Below, one piece after another: positions 34,640 to 47,110 of a DNA stretch of 64,000 nucleotides; the first letter of the stretch is position 1; each line of letters begins with the position of its first letter. Both the position numbers and the translations under genes were made by a program. This stretch comes from Gigaspora rosea (lineage: Eukaryota > Glomeromycota > Glomeromycetes > Diversisporales > Gigasporaceae): the NCBI GenBank assembly GCA_003550325.1, contig QKWP01000422.1:187763-251762 (forward strand), given 5' to 3'. The notes under the pieces were generated by a model that searched no databases, was not told the DNA's origin, and saw nothing but the letters and a program-made list of their open reading frames with translations.

Positions 34640-37600
34640 TTTTTAATATTGAATAACTTTTGATCCACTAGTCCATTTTTGATGATTTAACTATCAAAAT
34701 GTTCGCCTCAGTGAGACGATTCTAACAAGCCCAAAATCATTAAATTCTAATTACAGGATCCTAAAATCGACAAAGATTTGCATTCTATAAACAATTAATA
34801 ATTAGATATGCCTAATTTGGCGCACCTAAGTTCTATGATGAATACTATGTGCAATATCAATCAGAATTAAATGATTTTGGTACCATTTGATTCGTCTTAT
34901 TGAGATGAATCAAATGATACCAAAATCATCTGAATTTGATTACTCAATCATGCAATATCACATTTTAACAATTATTTTAAACATAGTCCAATTTTGGCAC
35001 AGTACCTAATTCGGTACACTAAAAATCTCTAATAATATTTGTAAACTATTGATCCAAATTATTCAATTTTGGTACCATTCAATTTGTCACAATGAGACGA
35101 GTCAGATGGTACTAAATTTATATAATTATGGTCTATAGTTTACAAGATATCATCATTTAATCAAAATAACCTGTGTAAAACAAAATTTGAAATTAAAATA
35201 AAATCATTGATAACCTTTGATAGACTGGTCTGTTTTTGATAATTTTACCACCAAAATAATCATCTTGAAGAGACAATTCCAATGAGCCCAAAATTGTTAA
35301 AATCTAATCATAGGAACACAAGATCATTAAAGATTTTCTTATTATTTTGATAAAATTAAATTAATGAGAAAGATTCTATAGGCAAAATGTTGTATGCTTC
35401 AATCTGAATTTTTTTCTTACTAAGTTAATGATACATGTCCACTAATCGAAATTGTAGAGCTCGTCAAGTGCATCTAATGGTGGTTAGATCATCCAAATCG
35501 GCCTAGTGGATAGTGAGATATTGTTAAAAACGATTGGCCGACTATATGATGGAAATCATATAAAAATCACTATAGGCGAAGTTTCGTGCTTCTATCTAAA
35601 ACTTTTTACTTACTAAGTTAATGATACATGTCTACTAATTGAAAGTTGTAGAGCTTGTCGAAACGCATTTAACAGTAGTTAGATCATTCAAATTGGCCTA
35701 GTGGATAGTGAGATATCATCAAAAATGATTGGCTGACTATATAAAATCTCAAATATTGTTTTATAAAGATTTTATATGGGGCACAGTCAATTTAAAGGTA
35801 GAGTGTAACGTAGATCATTTTTAATAGTAATCACGTTGCAAATTATGCAAATCATAACAAATCATATGATGATCATATGATTTACATAGATTCTAACCAA
35901 TCAGAGTTGATAATTTATGTAGATCTCCTCGTAAAAATTAACAACTCCTCGCAAAATTTTATAGTATTGAAAAATTGAAAAATATATTGAAATATTCTTG
36001 TTTATATTTACATAAGATTAAAAATCAATTTTTAAATTGTTTTCGACTAATTTATTTTAATTTTTAAAATTATTCTAACTTTGTTTATATAAACCGCTGA
36101 TTTTTGTATGTACAACAAATAATTCGGCATTTATATTTATATTGTATTACACTATACCTTTAAACACGGCTTATGGCTTTTTTTCATTTTGAGAAAATCA
36201 TGTTTTTAAATTTAGTGTAACAACAATAATGATCTATTATTAGTAGAACCTGTTTGATCTATATGAATTAGCCAATTATACAAGCTCTTTTCTAGGACTA
36301 TGCAGCAAAGATTAACAAGCTAATTTCTAAAATCTATTTTTAGATTGCTTCTAATTATATATGGCATTTAGAAAAATAGGCATTGACAAAAATTTTATTA
36401 TGCAAATCGATGCTTTAAATGCTAAATTTTATAGTCAAATGCAGGCTTTATTTGATAGTATTGTTAACTCATTTTGCAAAAAATGCCATAAGCCATGTTT
36501 TAATTGACTGCTCCCCATATAGTCAGCCAATCGTTTTTCGATGATATCTCGCCATCCACTAGACTGATTTGGATGATCTAACCACATTAGATGCATCTCA
36601 GCGAGCTCTACAACTTTCAATTAGTGGGCATGTATTATTAACTTAGTAAAAAAAAGTTTTAGATAAAAGCACGGCACATTTCGTTTATAGCGATTTTTAT
36701 ATGTGATTTCCATCGCGGTATTGCCTTTGCAAATTAAAATTTTTTTTACCCTTGCTTGATCGACCAATCGACCTTCTGATTGATCATCCTTAAACTTTCT
36801 TTGATCATATACCTGTACTACATTTCTTTCTGATTATCGTTCTTTATTTGTAACTCTACTATAATATATTTATTTTCCTTATTTATTTATTTTTATCATA
36901 CTGCATAGATGGATAACGCGAACCCCAGCTTTATATAATCATATAAAAATCATTTCTTATTTCTCCTATCATGTAATATCTTTAATACATAGAACAATTA
37001 TGTATGAAATATTATTGCTTTGTTCAGGAACGAACGAATATGAAGCATTTAAATATTACCAAACCGCCCTTTGTACAAAGAGAGCGAGTGATTAGAGTTC
37101 ATAGGAGAATTGAATAAAATTGAAGCATTCAATTATTAGCGCCTTGTTCTTGGCATTTAGAAGACCATACGATTGGTTCAAAGTTGTTGTCATATAAAAT
37201 TATAACTATATCAGAGTTGACTATCAGGATAACAATATTCCTACAATATATTAGTATAATTTATTTATGTATCGATTATGTATTTAAAGTTAGAGGTTTT
37301 GCCTTAATAAAGTTTTCTCAGACTTTGCTCTGTTTAATAAACTCTAAATTATAAGTTAGTAGGCATTTTAAAGCCGAAGGCAACTTATAAACCCTTATTT
37401 TTGTATTGTCGAATTCTTAACACTGCTTGTTAGCATTAAACTATGCTAATTGAATTGTTTATTAACTTTTTAATTAGATATATTGATAACTGTACTTTAC
37501 TATAATACATCGTTTAATTAATTAACTGATCGCATTGTTTGATATAATTAATTGGAATCCCTAAATTGATCGTTGCATTAATTAATTGAACACTGATACA

Positions 37601-38190
37601 TTTAAGCCTTACATTGATATATCATTTCACTTAATACATTAATATCTCCCTTAAATAACCGTACATACCACTCTCGATCACATAATAATCATTCATTATT
37701 CAATTTCTTTTACGCCAAAGTATTTCGCTCTCCCTTACTCATATACCTTCCTCTCGTAACTATAATCCAGCTTACTATCGTGAAACTATATTAGCGGTTG
37801 TCTGACGCTCTCCTATCTGATAGTAACAACAGATTTTTATGTAGTCAGCCAATTGTTTTTTAATGATATCCCGCCACCCGCTAGGCTGATTTGGATGATC
37901 TAACTACTATTAGATGCATCTCAATAAGCTCTACAACTTTCAATTAGTGGATATGTATCATTAACTTAGTAAAAATTTTTTTTAAATAGAAGCTCGCCAC
38001 ATTTCACCTATTCTAAGCAGATTATCAATTAAATTTACACAAAAGTTGAACAATCTTGGGATCCTGTAATTGGATTTTGATAGTTTTGGTCTTGTTAGAA
38101 TCATCTCACTAAGACGAACATTTTGGTAGTTGAATTATTCAAAACAGACCAGTGGATCAAAAGTTATCCAATTTTTAATATATATATATA
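34640..38190. mobile_element. long inverted-repeat composite, about 3.5 kb
   Basis: A left arm of about 120 bp beginning TTGAATAACTTTTGATCCAC (34652 onward) and containing ATGTTCGCCTCAGTGAGACG matches the reverse complement of 38045-38170. Inside are further inverted sets: two direct copies of TAATGATACATGTC[C/T]ACTAAT...GGCCTAGTGGATAGTGAGAT at about 35425-35740, with inverted copies at 36520-36650 and 37845-37980. No transposase frame was found, so it is non-autonomous or a cluster of related elements. Confidence 0.6.
37036..37180 (+). pseudogene. possible Sel1-like repeat relic
   Basis: EYEAFKYYQTALCTK (from 37036) and, in another frame, NKIEAFNYYQR (from 37113) resemble the start of Sel1-like repeats (EAFxYY), which often follow kinases in these fungi. 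Very short and broken, so low confidence. Confidence 0.3.
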
Positions 38191-39131
38191 TTATTAAATT
38201 TTAACCAATCAAATGCTTAGAAAATTATCAGATAGGGAGTAAGGGGTAGCTATTTAGTAAAACCCTAATCAAGTGATTTCTGGCACTCTCTTTATAAAGC
38301 GGATAGTTAGTTTTGAATGAGAATATTTTTTGAAATTTGGATATTTCGATATAATAATATAGTGCTTGTAATTGATAGCGAATAGTACCTCATATGTTCT
38401 TCTTCATCTAAATAAAGTTATATGGTTGAGCAATAGTAATGCATATTTTTGGCAGAAAGTAATCATAGTCAGTTACATAGCAAAGTACAGTAATAGTACC
38501 TTTAATTTTTTTTTAAACACTCAAAAAAAAGTGGAAAAAATTCTAACGATGTTGATTTTTTTCATTTTTTTCATTTTTTATTTATTTATTTAATATTTAT
38601 TTATTATTTTTGATTTATTTAAACAGGTGCATATTAGGGTGTAGTATCCTCATTATAAGCTATGATTAGCAGAACATATTTTTTCTTTTATTTATTTTAG
38701 TTTTGTGTGATACTATATGTAGAGAATTTACAACACAATATAAATTTTTATTTTATTTATTTACGCAAGAACAAAAAAAACTTTACATTACATTACATAA
38801 TTGAACCAATTCAAAAAAAAGACAAATTTTTCGTTATGATTTTTTGTTACTGCCTTTGATAAGCACTAATTATCAATTAATCATACCGGCAAAATTCAAA
38901 AGAAAAAACCAAAATTCTAAAAAACTCGGAAAGTATAAGCATAAACATAAAGTAAAACATGCATACAAGTGTAAAAAGAAAGGTTTTTTAATGGAATTAA
39001 GTTGCTTTTAACTGATTCAAATGCTTTTTTTTTCTTGCATCTAATATAGTATAGTATCGTATCATATAATATCATATTATATAATATCATATCATATAAT
39101 ATCATATCATATAATATCATATTATATGACA

Positions 39132-39164
<33 letters not shown>

Positions 39165-39280
39165 TGCGGATGTAAAAATTTCCTTTTATAGTTTAAGAGA
39201 AAATTTTGACTGCTAATCATTTGCACAAAAGCGACATACGATAAATAGTAAAAAAAAATACACCACATAAATATAACTAG
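38191..39280. other. AT-rich intergenic with microsatellites
   Basis: No gene seen. Contains an ATATCATATA-type microsatellite (39045-39130) followed by an (AAT)n run (39142-39163). The 73-residue plus frame and the 71-residue minus frame here are low-complexity. Confidence 0.5.
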
Positions 39281-39528
39281 TAAGGGGGCTTCCAAAAATC
39301 AGCTGATTTTTTTTTACTATGAGCCCACCTTACCCCTATCTCACCCATCCCCACCTGATACCCAATCAGCCAATCAGATTTTATAATTATTAAAAAGTTA
39401 AATATAATATTTAATAGTAAATAACTTTTGATCTACTAGTCCAATTTCGATGATTTAACTATCAAAATGATCTTCTCAATGAGAGAATTCTAGCAAGCCC
39501 AAAATCATTAAAATCTAATTACTGAATC

Positions 39529-39826
39529 AGAACCCCAGACATCTCTCATATAGGTCATAACTGGATTTTGGCCAATTTTGACCTAATTTGCTAAAAATGA
39601 CAAAATCTATTTATTTAAATAACTTTTGATTCATTAATCAGAATTGAATGAACTTTTTTTGTTAGATGCGCCTCACTGAGAGCTTCATTTTAAAAAAAAG
39701 TTTATTCAAATTGGACTACTGGATGCCAAGCTAATTGCCAAAAACTGATTTTTTTTGCTTTTTAAATTTTGGGGTTTTTGCTGAAATGCGTAACATATGA
39801 CCTCTGTACTACATGTCCGAGGTCCT
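39529..39826. mobile_element. MITE of the AGGACCCC family, 8-bp duplication
   Basis: The ends AGAACCCCAGACATCTCTC and (reverse-complemented) AGGACCTCGGACATGTAGT are flanked by ACTGAATC (39521-39528 and 39827-39834). Removing it restores the TCTAATTACTGAATCC sequence of the host repeat. Confidence 0.82.
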
Positions 39827-40698
39827 ACTGAATCCTAAGGTCAGAATAGATTTGTGTTACTATAAAAGTTTTATAATTTATTAAAAATTATAAACCATTT
39901 ATAGAAACACAAATTTATTCCGTTTTCTGGATCCTGTGATTGGATTTTTATGATTTTGGACCTGCTAGAATCCTCTTATTGAGCTGATCATTTTGGTAGT
40001 TAAATCATCGAAATTGGCCCAGTAGATCAAAAGTTATTAACAATTGAAAATTAATTTTAATTATTAATAACTTTTGATCTACTGGGCCAATTTCGATGAT
40101 TCAACTACCAAAATGATCAGCTCAATAAGAGGATTCTAGCAAGCCCAAAATCATTAAAATCCAATCACTGGATCCTAAGATCGAAATAGATTTGTGTTAC
40201 TATCAAGTTTTATAATTTATTAAAAAATTATAAACTATTTATAGTAACACAAATTTATTCCGATCTCTAGTAATTGAATTTTTATAATTTTAGGCTTGCT
40301 AGAATTCTCTCATTGAGCTGATCATTTTGGTAGTTGAATCATCGAAATTGGCCTAGTAGATCAAAAGTTATTAACAATTAAAAACAATTTTTAATTGTTA
40401 ATAACTTTTGATCTACTGGACCAATTTCGATAATTTAACTACCAAAATGATCAGCTCAATGAGAAGATTCTAGCAAGCCAAAAATCATAAAAATCTAATT
40501 ACAGAATCCAGAGATCAGAATAAATTTGTGTTACTATAAATAGTTAATAATTTTTTAATAAATTATAAAACTTTTATAGTAACATTTATCTATTCTAATC
40601 TTAGGATCTAGTGATTAGATTTTAATAATTTTGCTTGCTAGAATCCTCTTATTGAAAGGATCATTTTGGTAGTTAAATCATTAAATTTGATCCAGTAA

Positions 40699-41202
40699 GG
40701 GTGCTGACATTTTACCTAATATAGTCAACCCTCCATAAATGCAACTCATAGGGACATGCCTACAACGTGCATTTAGGGAGGATTGCATTTAGAGAGAGCT
40801 AATTAAATTGCAGCTTTTAAAAATTAGATCATCAAGTTTGTGTAACTTCTACCAAAACTGTATAACCTATCTTAAATACTAAAATTTGATTGGGCATGTG
40901 CATTTAGGGAGGTTAGTGTAATATAAAATGTTATTCAAGAGAATGTGCATTTACAGAATATAGAACGTGCATTTAGCACTAATAACATTTTACAGAATAG
41001 AAAAAAACGTGCATTTAGAGAGGTATTGCATTTATGGAGGTTGCATTTATGGAGAGTTGACTGTATCCATTTACTATAGGGGCTTACCTCCACACCCTCA
41101 GGTAAGATCTATAAATAGAATTTTGGCCAATCAAATTTAACTAAGATAAGATTTTTCTTGACCCCCACCCCCTAAAACATTACTTAATAAATGTCAGCGC
41201 CC
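40699..41202. mobile_element. MITE with TAA duplication, relative of 6179-6359
   Basis: The ends GGGTGCTGACATTTTACCTA and (reverse-complemented) GGGCGCTGACATTTATTAAG are flanked by TAA (40696-40698 and 41203-41205). It interrupts the last reverse AATAACTTTTGATC unit and itself carries the element at 40725-41065. Confidence 0.8.
40725..41065. mobile_element. pogo/Tigger-like MITE, TA duplication
   Basis: AGTCAACCCTCCATAAATGC at the left and (reverse-complemented) CAGTCAACTCTCCATAAATG at the right form inverted ends of about 24 bp flanked by TA. CAGT(C)AAC..CTCC termini and TA duplications are typical of pogo/Tigger elements. Interior copies of GTGCATTTAGGGAGG suggest subterminal repeats. Confidence 0.78.
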
Positions 41203-41365
41203 TAAATTAAAAGTTATTAATTATTAAATATTGCTAATAAATCTATAATTTTGGTCAAAATAATTTTGTAACTTTGGCCAGAATTATAAAATTTTGGCCG
41301 GAATTATACCTAATACTTCAGCTGACCCACTCACCCCTGAAATCGGCTGATTTCTGGAAGCCCCC

Positions 41366-43095
41366 TAAAGAAGATTACACTGCATAAACAAATTAGATAA
41401 GGTGGAGCAGTCAAAATTGAATAGCCTTAATAAAAAGCCTTATTACTGATTTATCAATGGGTTAAATATCTAAAATTATAAAGATAATTATATGATTTTT
41501 ATTAATAGCTTAGCTTCATCAAAAACAAATTTTAGTAGTAATTTTTTTAGTAAGAGCAATAGGGATTTATTATTATTATAAAGTTTTAGCAATACAGTTT
41601 TTTTTTAACAGGAGCACTAAGGGGGTTTTTTTAGCTAAAGCACTAAGGGTGATTTTTTTTAGTAGAATACTAGGGTTTCATTATTTTGAATTTTGGTTTC
41701 GTCTTTATTAGCAGAATTTGAGAATTCATCTTTCATCAGAAGTTTTGTCATTTTGGATAATTTTGGGGCTTAAGTTTCATCTTTTGTCACCAAGCAAAAA
41801 AGGTTTTGTCTAATATATTCACCAATTTGATTTTTTAGGTTTGATAAACCATTACACAAACTTCTGCTATTAAGTGGCATGAAAAATAACAAATGAACCT
41901 TCAAATAAAATAGTTTTTTGGCCTTTATATGAGATAAATAAGCAATAAATATTCAAAGAACAGTTAAGCCAAGCTATAAAAGAAAGCACTATCACTAGTT
42001 GTTGAAGCGTTCAGGTATTTTTGTGTAGTAAAGAATTAGTTGTATAATGGGTAAGAGTAAATTTAAAAGCACTTTTCAGAAAAACTACCTTTTTAACTTA
42101 CTTTCAGTTAATAATTAAACATATAGATATTAAAATATTTTATATACTTAATTATGGATTAAAAGTAAGTTTAAAAGATCATTATTGTCAAAACTCACTT
42201 TGTAATAAATTTTAATAGCAAATAATTCTCGATCATAATTGGCTAATTTTGGGGTAAAACCAAATCAGTAGATATGACAACTATACTTGTATAGTAAGTG
42301 CCTATTTTTTTTTCTATTACATACTTTACATAGTATGGAATACAATAAGAAAAGCACAAGATAATCACTGCGTGATAAAAGGATTATTCTATACTATTTT
42401 TGTTCTGAGTCATTGCTGAATTTACTTCAATTCTGAATTAAAATGTGTTCTTTCTCAATTTTTATAGATCATGAGACCATAGAATAATTACTTATTAATA
42501 ATTACATTTATATTTGTAATGATCTTTTTTATTGATATTTATAAAGATAATTCTTTCATCTTTTTTTGTTTTTTTATACACTTTATTGAGCAAAGATAAC
42601 TTTGTGACTCATGAAATTCGTTATAATGAATGTCTAAATACTAAAAATTCTGATTTTTAGTATAACCCGAAATTCAAGCTAAACCTTTAAAGTTCTTTAT
42701 ATCGGCATAACAGAAAAACTACTCATGCCTAAACAACGTAGGAATAACTTGGGATGCAAGTTGTTATATCAAAAATTTTTTAAATAATCTGTGCTATTAT
42801 CAGGGTGAGAATGACGGTTATAAAAAACCCTAAAAAAGATAAATTTGTTTTTATTTTTAAAAAAAAATTTAGTAAATATCTTCTTATTAGATTCGGGTTA
42901 GACAAGATATCCGACCAGATTTCTGCTATTGCTAAAAAACAAATGCAGATGTGTTCTACGTGAGAATGCAAAAATTATTAATTACATTAATAAAATATAT
43001 ACGAATATTCAAATGTATTCTTTTAAGAAAATTTATTAATTTACACATAGTGTTTATACATAAGCATAATTTATTAATTTACAAATTGTGTAATA
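41366..43095. other. AT-rich intergenic
   Basis: Homopolymer-rich, with a weak repetition around AGCACTAAGGGGGTTTTTTT at 41560-41690. No gene or RNA recognised; the 63-residue minus frame (42780-42971) lacks family features. Confidence 0.4.
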
Positions 43096-43099
43096 TATC

Positions 43100-43290
43100 A
43101 ATCAAAACAATGTTTACAAAATGAAAACAAACCCTTGCTTATGGTTAGGATAAGGGTGGGTTTGAGATTATGGCGAGGGTTATAATATTTATACAAAATT
43201 TCTTAAGGAATTTTTTTTATTAGAAGATAAAAGGTGGTTTTATAATTAAAATTTTAAGATATTAGTTGTTTTTACATTATACATGTACAT
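43100..43290. mobile_element. relic sharing the interior of the 3024-3393 MITE
   Basis: CTTGCTTATGGTTAGGATAA, then TTTATACAAAATTTCTTAAG, then GAATTTTTTTTATTAGAAG match the order at 17065-17190 and 3130-3240. The termini are not recognised. Confidence 0.45.
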
Positions 43291-43890
43291 ATACTCCATG
43301 TACAAATAGAAATTCTCTTCTTTTAAAATATGAAAAATTAGCATTTAATATTTAGTAATTCATTTTTATTCGCGTTTATTTATTTATTTATTTATTTTTT
43401 TAATTTTTTACTTTATTATTATTATTATTATTATTGCTTTTTTTTTATTAATTGATAAATGGATAGAAGTTCTAAAATGACAAATAGTATTTCACAATTC
43501 ATGAATAACGCATGCCAATTGAGAATCAACATAAATTCAGAAATAATGTAGAACATTATTCGTTGTCTAATATTTGACAACCTATTTTATTTTAAGCTAA
43601 AAAGTTAACCTTCATGGATTTTAAAGCGTTGTATAGCGATAATAAAATATACATGTTATAGAAATAGTAAAGAAAAGTATTTAGGTATCTATTTTTTAGC
43701 AGAAACAAAGTCGCTAGCTATAATTTCTACTACAATCCAAAACAAAAGCTAAAATCCAAAATATAGGCCATAACATAAATTAATTATGCAATTTGCTATA
43801 ATAGTTTATAGCTATTATGTAGTATTAGTATAATGTAATTATAATTATATTATTTTATCTTTGTCTTTTAATCCACAAATATTGTTGCAT

Positions 43891-44019
43891 TTAATACTTT
43901 TGCTGCAATTCATCTAATTCTAAATCTACCGTTGCATGTGCAAGTTCAGTATCAACATTTGAAATATAATAAGAATGTATTGCATTAATATCTTCAAATT
44001 TTGTAATATTTAAACAATT
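43891..44019 (-). pseudogene. isolated coding-like exon, family unknown
   Basis: On the minus strand an open stretch reads NCLNITKFEDINAIHSYYI, then SNVDTELAHATVDLELDELQ, then QKY and a stop at 43891-43893. It is preceded by an AG acceptor-like site and by NYRNQLHNLEKQYIA at about 44060-44110, but the two do not join in frame. The composition is that of real protein, and I suspect a transposase-associated C-terminus. Not identified. Confidence 0.4.
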
Positions 44020-44249
44020 TCTATTAAATTATAGTAAGTTTATTATTATTTATTGTACCTGCAATGTATTGCTTCTCTAGATTATGTAATTGATTTCTGT
44101 AATTATTATGATGCATTATATATTACATAATATTTAGTGTTGGTAAATAGAACAATAGAATAAAAATTCAAGTTTTTGTTATTATATAAACAAATTTTTT
44201 ATTATAGTGCGGGAACCCTTAAATCAACTAGTTCTATATAGGCAGCCAA

Positions 44250-44435
44250 ATTTTGGATTGGGTCAGAAGTTGGGTCAGAGCCAATAAAATTGCAAAAAAT
44301 TTTGTGAATAAAAAAAAAAAAAAACTAAAATATAATCTAGCAAGAAAAAATTTGAACCTTTAACTTTGGGTTAGAAGTTGGGTCAGAGCCAATCAAATTG
44401 CAAAAAATTTTATGAATAAAAAAAAAAAAAAATAA
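44250..44435. repeat. direct duplication, about 110 bp
   Basis: GTCAGAAGTTGGGTCAGAGC plus CAATAAAATTGCAAAAAATT and an A-run occurs at 44264 and again, with minor changes, at 44374. Confidence 0.7.
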
Positions 44436-44739
44436 AAATTTTTAAATTTTTAATCCACTTATGAATGAAGTTACAAGACAGATATTTATTGCGAGTTACC
44501 AGACTTTTCAGATGATTGCAGATTATAGACGAGATGGTATTTGAGTAATCTGATGATCTGCTTCAATCTATTTGTTTTTGATTTTTCTGCTCGACATTGT
44601 GTCCAGCTCAGTCGCAAGAACCAGCCAGATTTTTTAGCAAGAAAGAAGAAGAATTTTCAAGCCTTCAGAAAATTTTCAATTACTGTATTACCAAACAAAA
44701 GTTGTTATCATTTGGACGACTCCAAAAAAAAAAAAATTT

Positions 44740-47110
44740 CGATTTTCACGATATTTTTTTGGGACCAGGAGGGAAAGTAATGGCCGATTGCATGGTGCAA
44801 AATTACTAGGTGGACCTCTCTGGATCCTGGTAAAGTTATATTTTGCAAATATTCTGACGGAATATATAATATTGAACATAAAAGAAATTGAAGTTGGTAA
44901 AAGATGAGTATAAAGCATTCATTTGTGCTCAAATCTGCAGATATAAATAACGCTGTTAAGATAAAGGCCGTTAGTGTCTTTTATAATAAAATGGAGTTGG
45001 GAAAGAAGGACATAAGGCATTTGTTCATTACCAAAAATTTGTGATCATATATTACTAGAATTTTGATCTTTACGATAATTGTCTGGGAACCAGAAGCAGA
45101 AAAGTAATAGCCGATACATAGTGCAAGATCACTAGGTTGATCTCTCTAGATCTCAGTAAAGACGTATTTACAGAATTCCTAACAGAATATATAATGTTGG
45201 ATGAAAGGAAATTGGAGTTGGAAAGGGATGAGCATAAGCATTCATTTGTGCTCAAATCTGCAGATAAGGTAACGCTATTAAGATAAAAGCCGTTGGTATC
45301 TCTTATTATAATAAAATAAAAGTTGAAAAGAAGGACATAAGGCATTTGTTCATTACCAAAAATTTGCGATCATATACTACTAGAAAATTTGATCTTCATG
45401 GTAATTGTCTAGGAACCAGAAGAAGAGAAAGTAATAGCCGATACATGGTGCAAGATCACTAGATTGACCTCTTTGGATCTCAATAAAGATGTATTTGCAG
45501 AATTTCTGACAGAATGTATGATGTTGAACGAAAGGAAATTGGAGTTGGAAAGGAATGAGCATAAGCATTCATTTGTGCTCAAATCTGCAGATAAAGGTAA
45601 CACTGTTAAAATAAAGGCTGTTGGTGTCTCTTATCATAATGAAATGAGAGTTGAAAAGAAGGACACAAGGCATTTGTTCGTTACCAAAAACCTGCAATTA
45701 TATGCAATGCTAGGAATTTCGATCTTTGTGATAATTTTCTAGAACTGGAGAGAGTGAAGAACACTAGGCCGATCTCTCTATGTCTTGGCAGAAATAGTCT
45801 TGTAGCAAAGTAGAAAGAAGCATTAGTAGATGCATGTTGCAAGAGTGTTGTATTAATGATAAGAAATACTAACAAAACATAGGATGTTGGACATTGTAAT
45901 GTAAGGAGATTGATGTTGAAAAAGAGGAATGTAAGACATTCATGTATAATCAAACTGGCAGATATGGTAGAGCTGTTGGAATAAAAGCTATTAGTGTCTG
46001 TTTCATAATGGGATTGGAGTTGAGAAAGGACACAAGGCATTTGTTTAGAACCAAGGATTTGCAGATATGTATAAGGCAAAAATTGTGCTCTTTATGATAA
46101 GCTTTCTTGGACCGAAGGAAATGAAAAGAATATTATGCGGACCCTCTGGATCTGAGTAAAAATAGTCGTAAAAAAAAAAAAAGGAAGTGTTAGCAGATGT
46201 ACATTGCAAAAACATTATAATAATGGTAGGAAATATCGATAGAATGTATAATGTTGGACATTGTAATGTAATATAAATTGGAACTAAAAAGAAGGCATAT
46301 AAAGCATTTATTTATGATTGGAATGGCAGATACGGGTAATGCTATTGAAGTAAAGACCATTGGTATTTGTTACCATATTGGAAAAAAAAGAATACAGGGC
46401 ATTTGTTCAGTACCAGAAATCTGCTGAGATGCATAATAGAAATTCCAATTGGTACGATGATTTCTGGAACCAGGCAGAGGAACAGCATACCAGGTGCATT
46501 TTGCAAAAGCGCTAGTTGACCTCACTGAATTCTAAAAAATAGTCTTGGGATAAAGTAAAAAGGCATTAGCAGATAGAATTTGCAAGAATGTTGCAATAAT
46601 AATAGAAAATACGAGATGGAACCTATAATATTTGCATCGTAACAGGTACTCATTTGCAATTTGAATTTGCAGATAGGGAATTCTGTTGAAATGAAGCTGT
46701 TGGTATCTGTTTTCAATAGAATTGAAGTAGAAAAGAAAGACACAAAACTTTGGTTTATTACCAAGAATCTGCTAGTATATGTGATGCTGGAAATTCAAAA
46801 TCATGATAATCTTCTGGGACCAGATAAAAGGAAAGCGAGAGCAGATGGCCTCTTTGGGTCCTGGTAAAATAGTAGTGGTGATGTAAGAAGAAGTATTAGC
46901 GGATGTCTTTGCAATAATGTTATGGAATGTATGATATAGAATATTGAGAAGAAAAGAAATGGGAGTTGAAAAGGATAAGCATAAAGCGCCCATTTACAAT
47001 CAAAATCAGCAGATATAGATAATGTTAAGAATAAAAGCCATGTGTGTCCATAATGAAATGGAGTTGAAAAGGATGGACATGAGGCATTTGTTTGTTACTA
47101 AAAGTCTGCT
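44740..47110 (+). pseudogene. decayed leucine-rich-repeat gene, seven units of about 340 bp
   Basis: A unit marked by CTCAAATCTGCAGAT recurs at about 44929, 45251, 45578, 45950, 46320, 46660 and 47000. Each also has ATTCATTTGTGCTC, AAGGACATAAGGCATTTGTT and GGAACCAGA-GA-AAAGTAATAGCC blocks. Translated pieces such as FDFHDIFLGPGGKVMADC, FDLHGNCLG and TRLTSLDL recall ribonuclease-inhibitor-type leucine-rich repeats (LDLxxNxLGxEGGKALAxAL), common in Rhizophagus. A period near 340 equals four repeats of about 84 nt. Stops are frequent in every unit. A fragment of one unit is also found at 54830-54925 inside the MULE. Confidence 0.55.

Larger units (their letters stand above)
39284..41365. mobile_element. 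2.1-kb inverted-repeat element with TAA duplication (PIF/Harbinger-like), heavily nested
   Basis: The ends GGGGGCTTCCAAAAATCAGC and (reverse-complemented) GGGGGCTTCCAGAAATCAGC are flanked by TAA (39281-39283 and 41366-41368). Inside, an AATAACTTTTGATCTACT unit alternates in direction: forward near 39420, 40066 and 40400, reverse near 40021, 40354 and 40690. This makes three successive hairpins of about 600, 300 and 290 bp. Two further elements (39529-39826 and 40699-41202) are inserted into that cluster. Confidence 0.8.

Noticed and set aside
36435..36620. 61-residue minus frame with plausible amino-acid mix
   Set aside because: Spans the inverted TAATGATACATGTC family and recurs as non-coding copies at 35.4, 35.6 and 37.9 kb.
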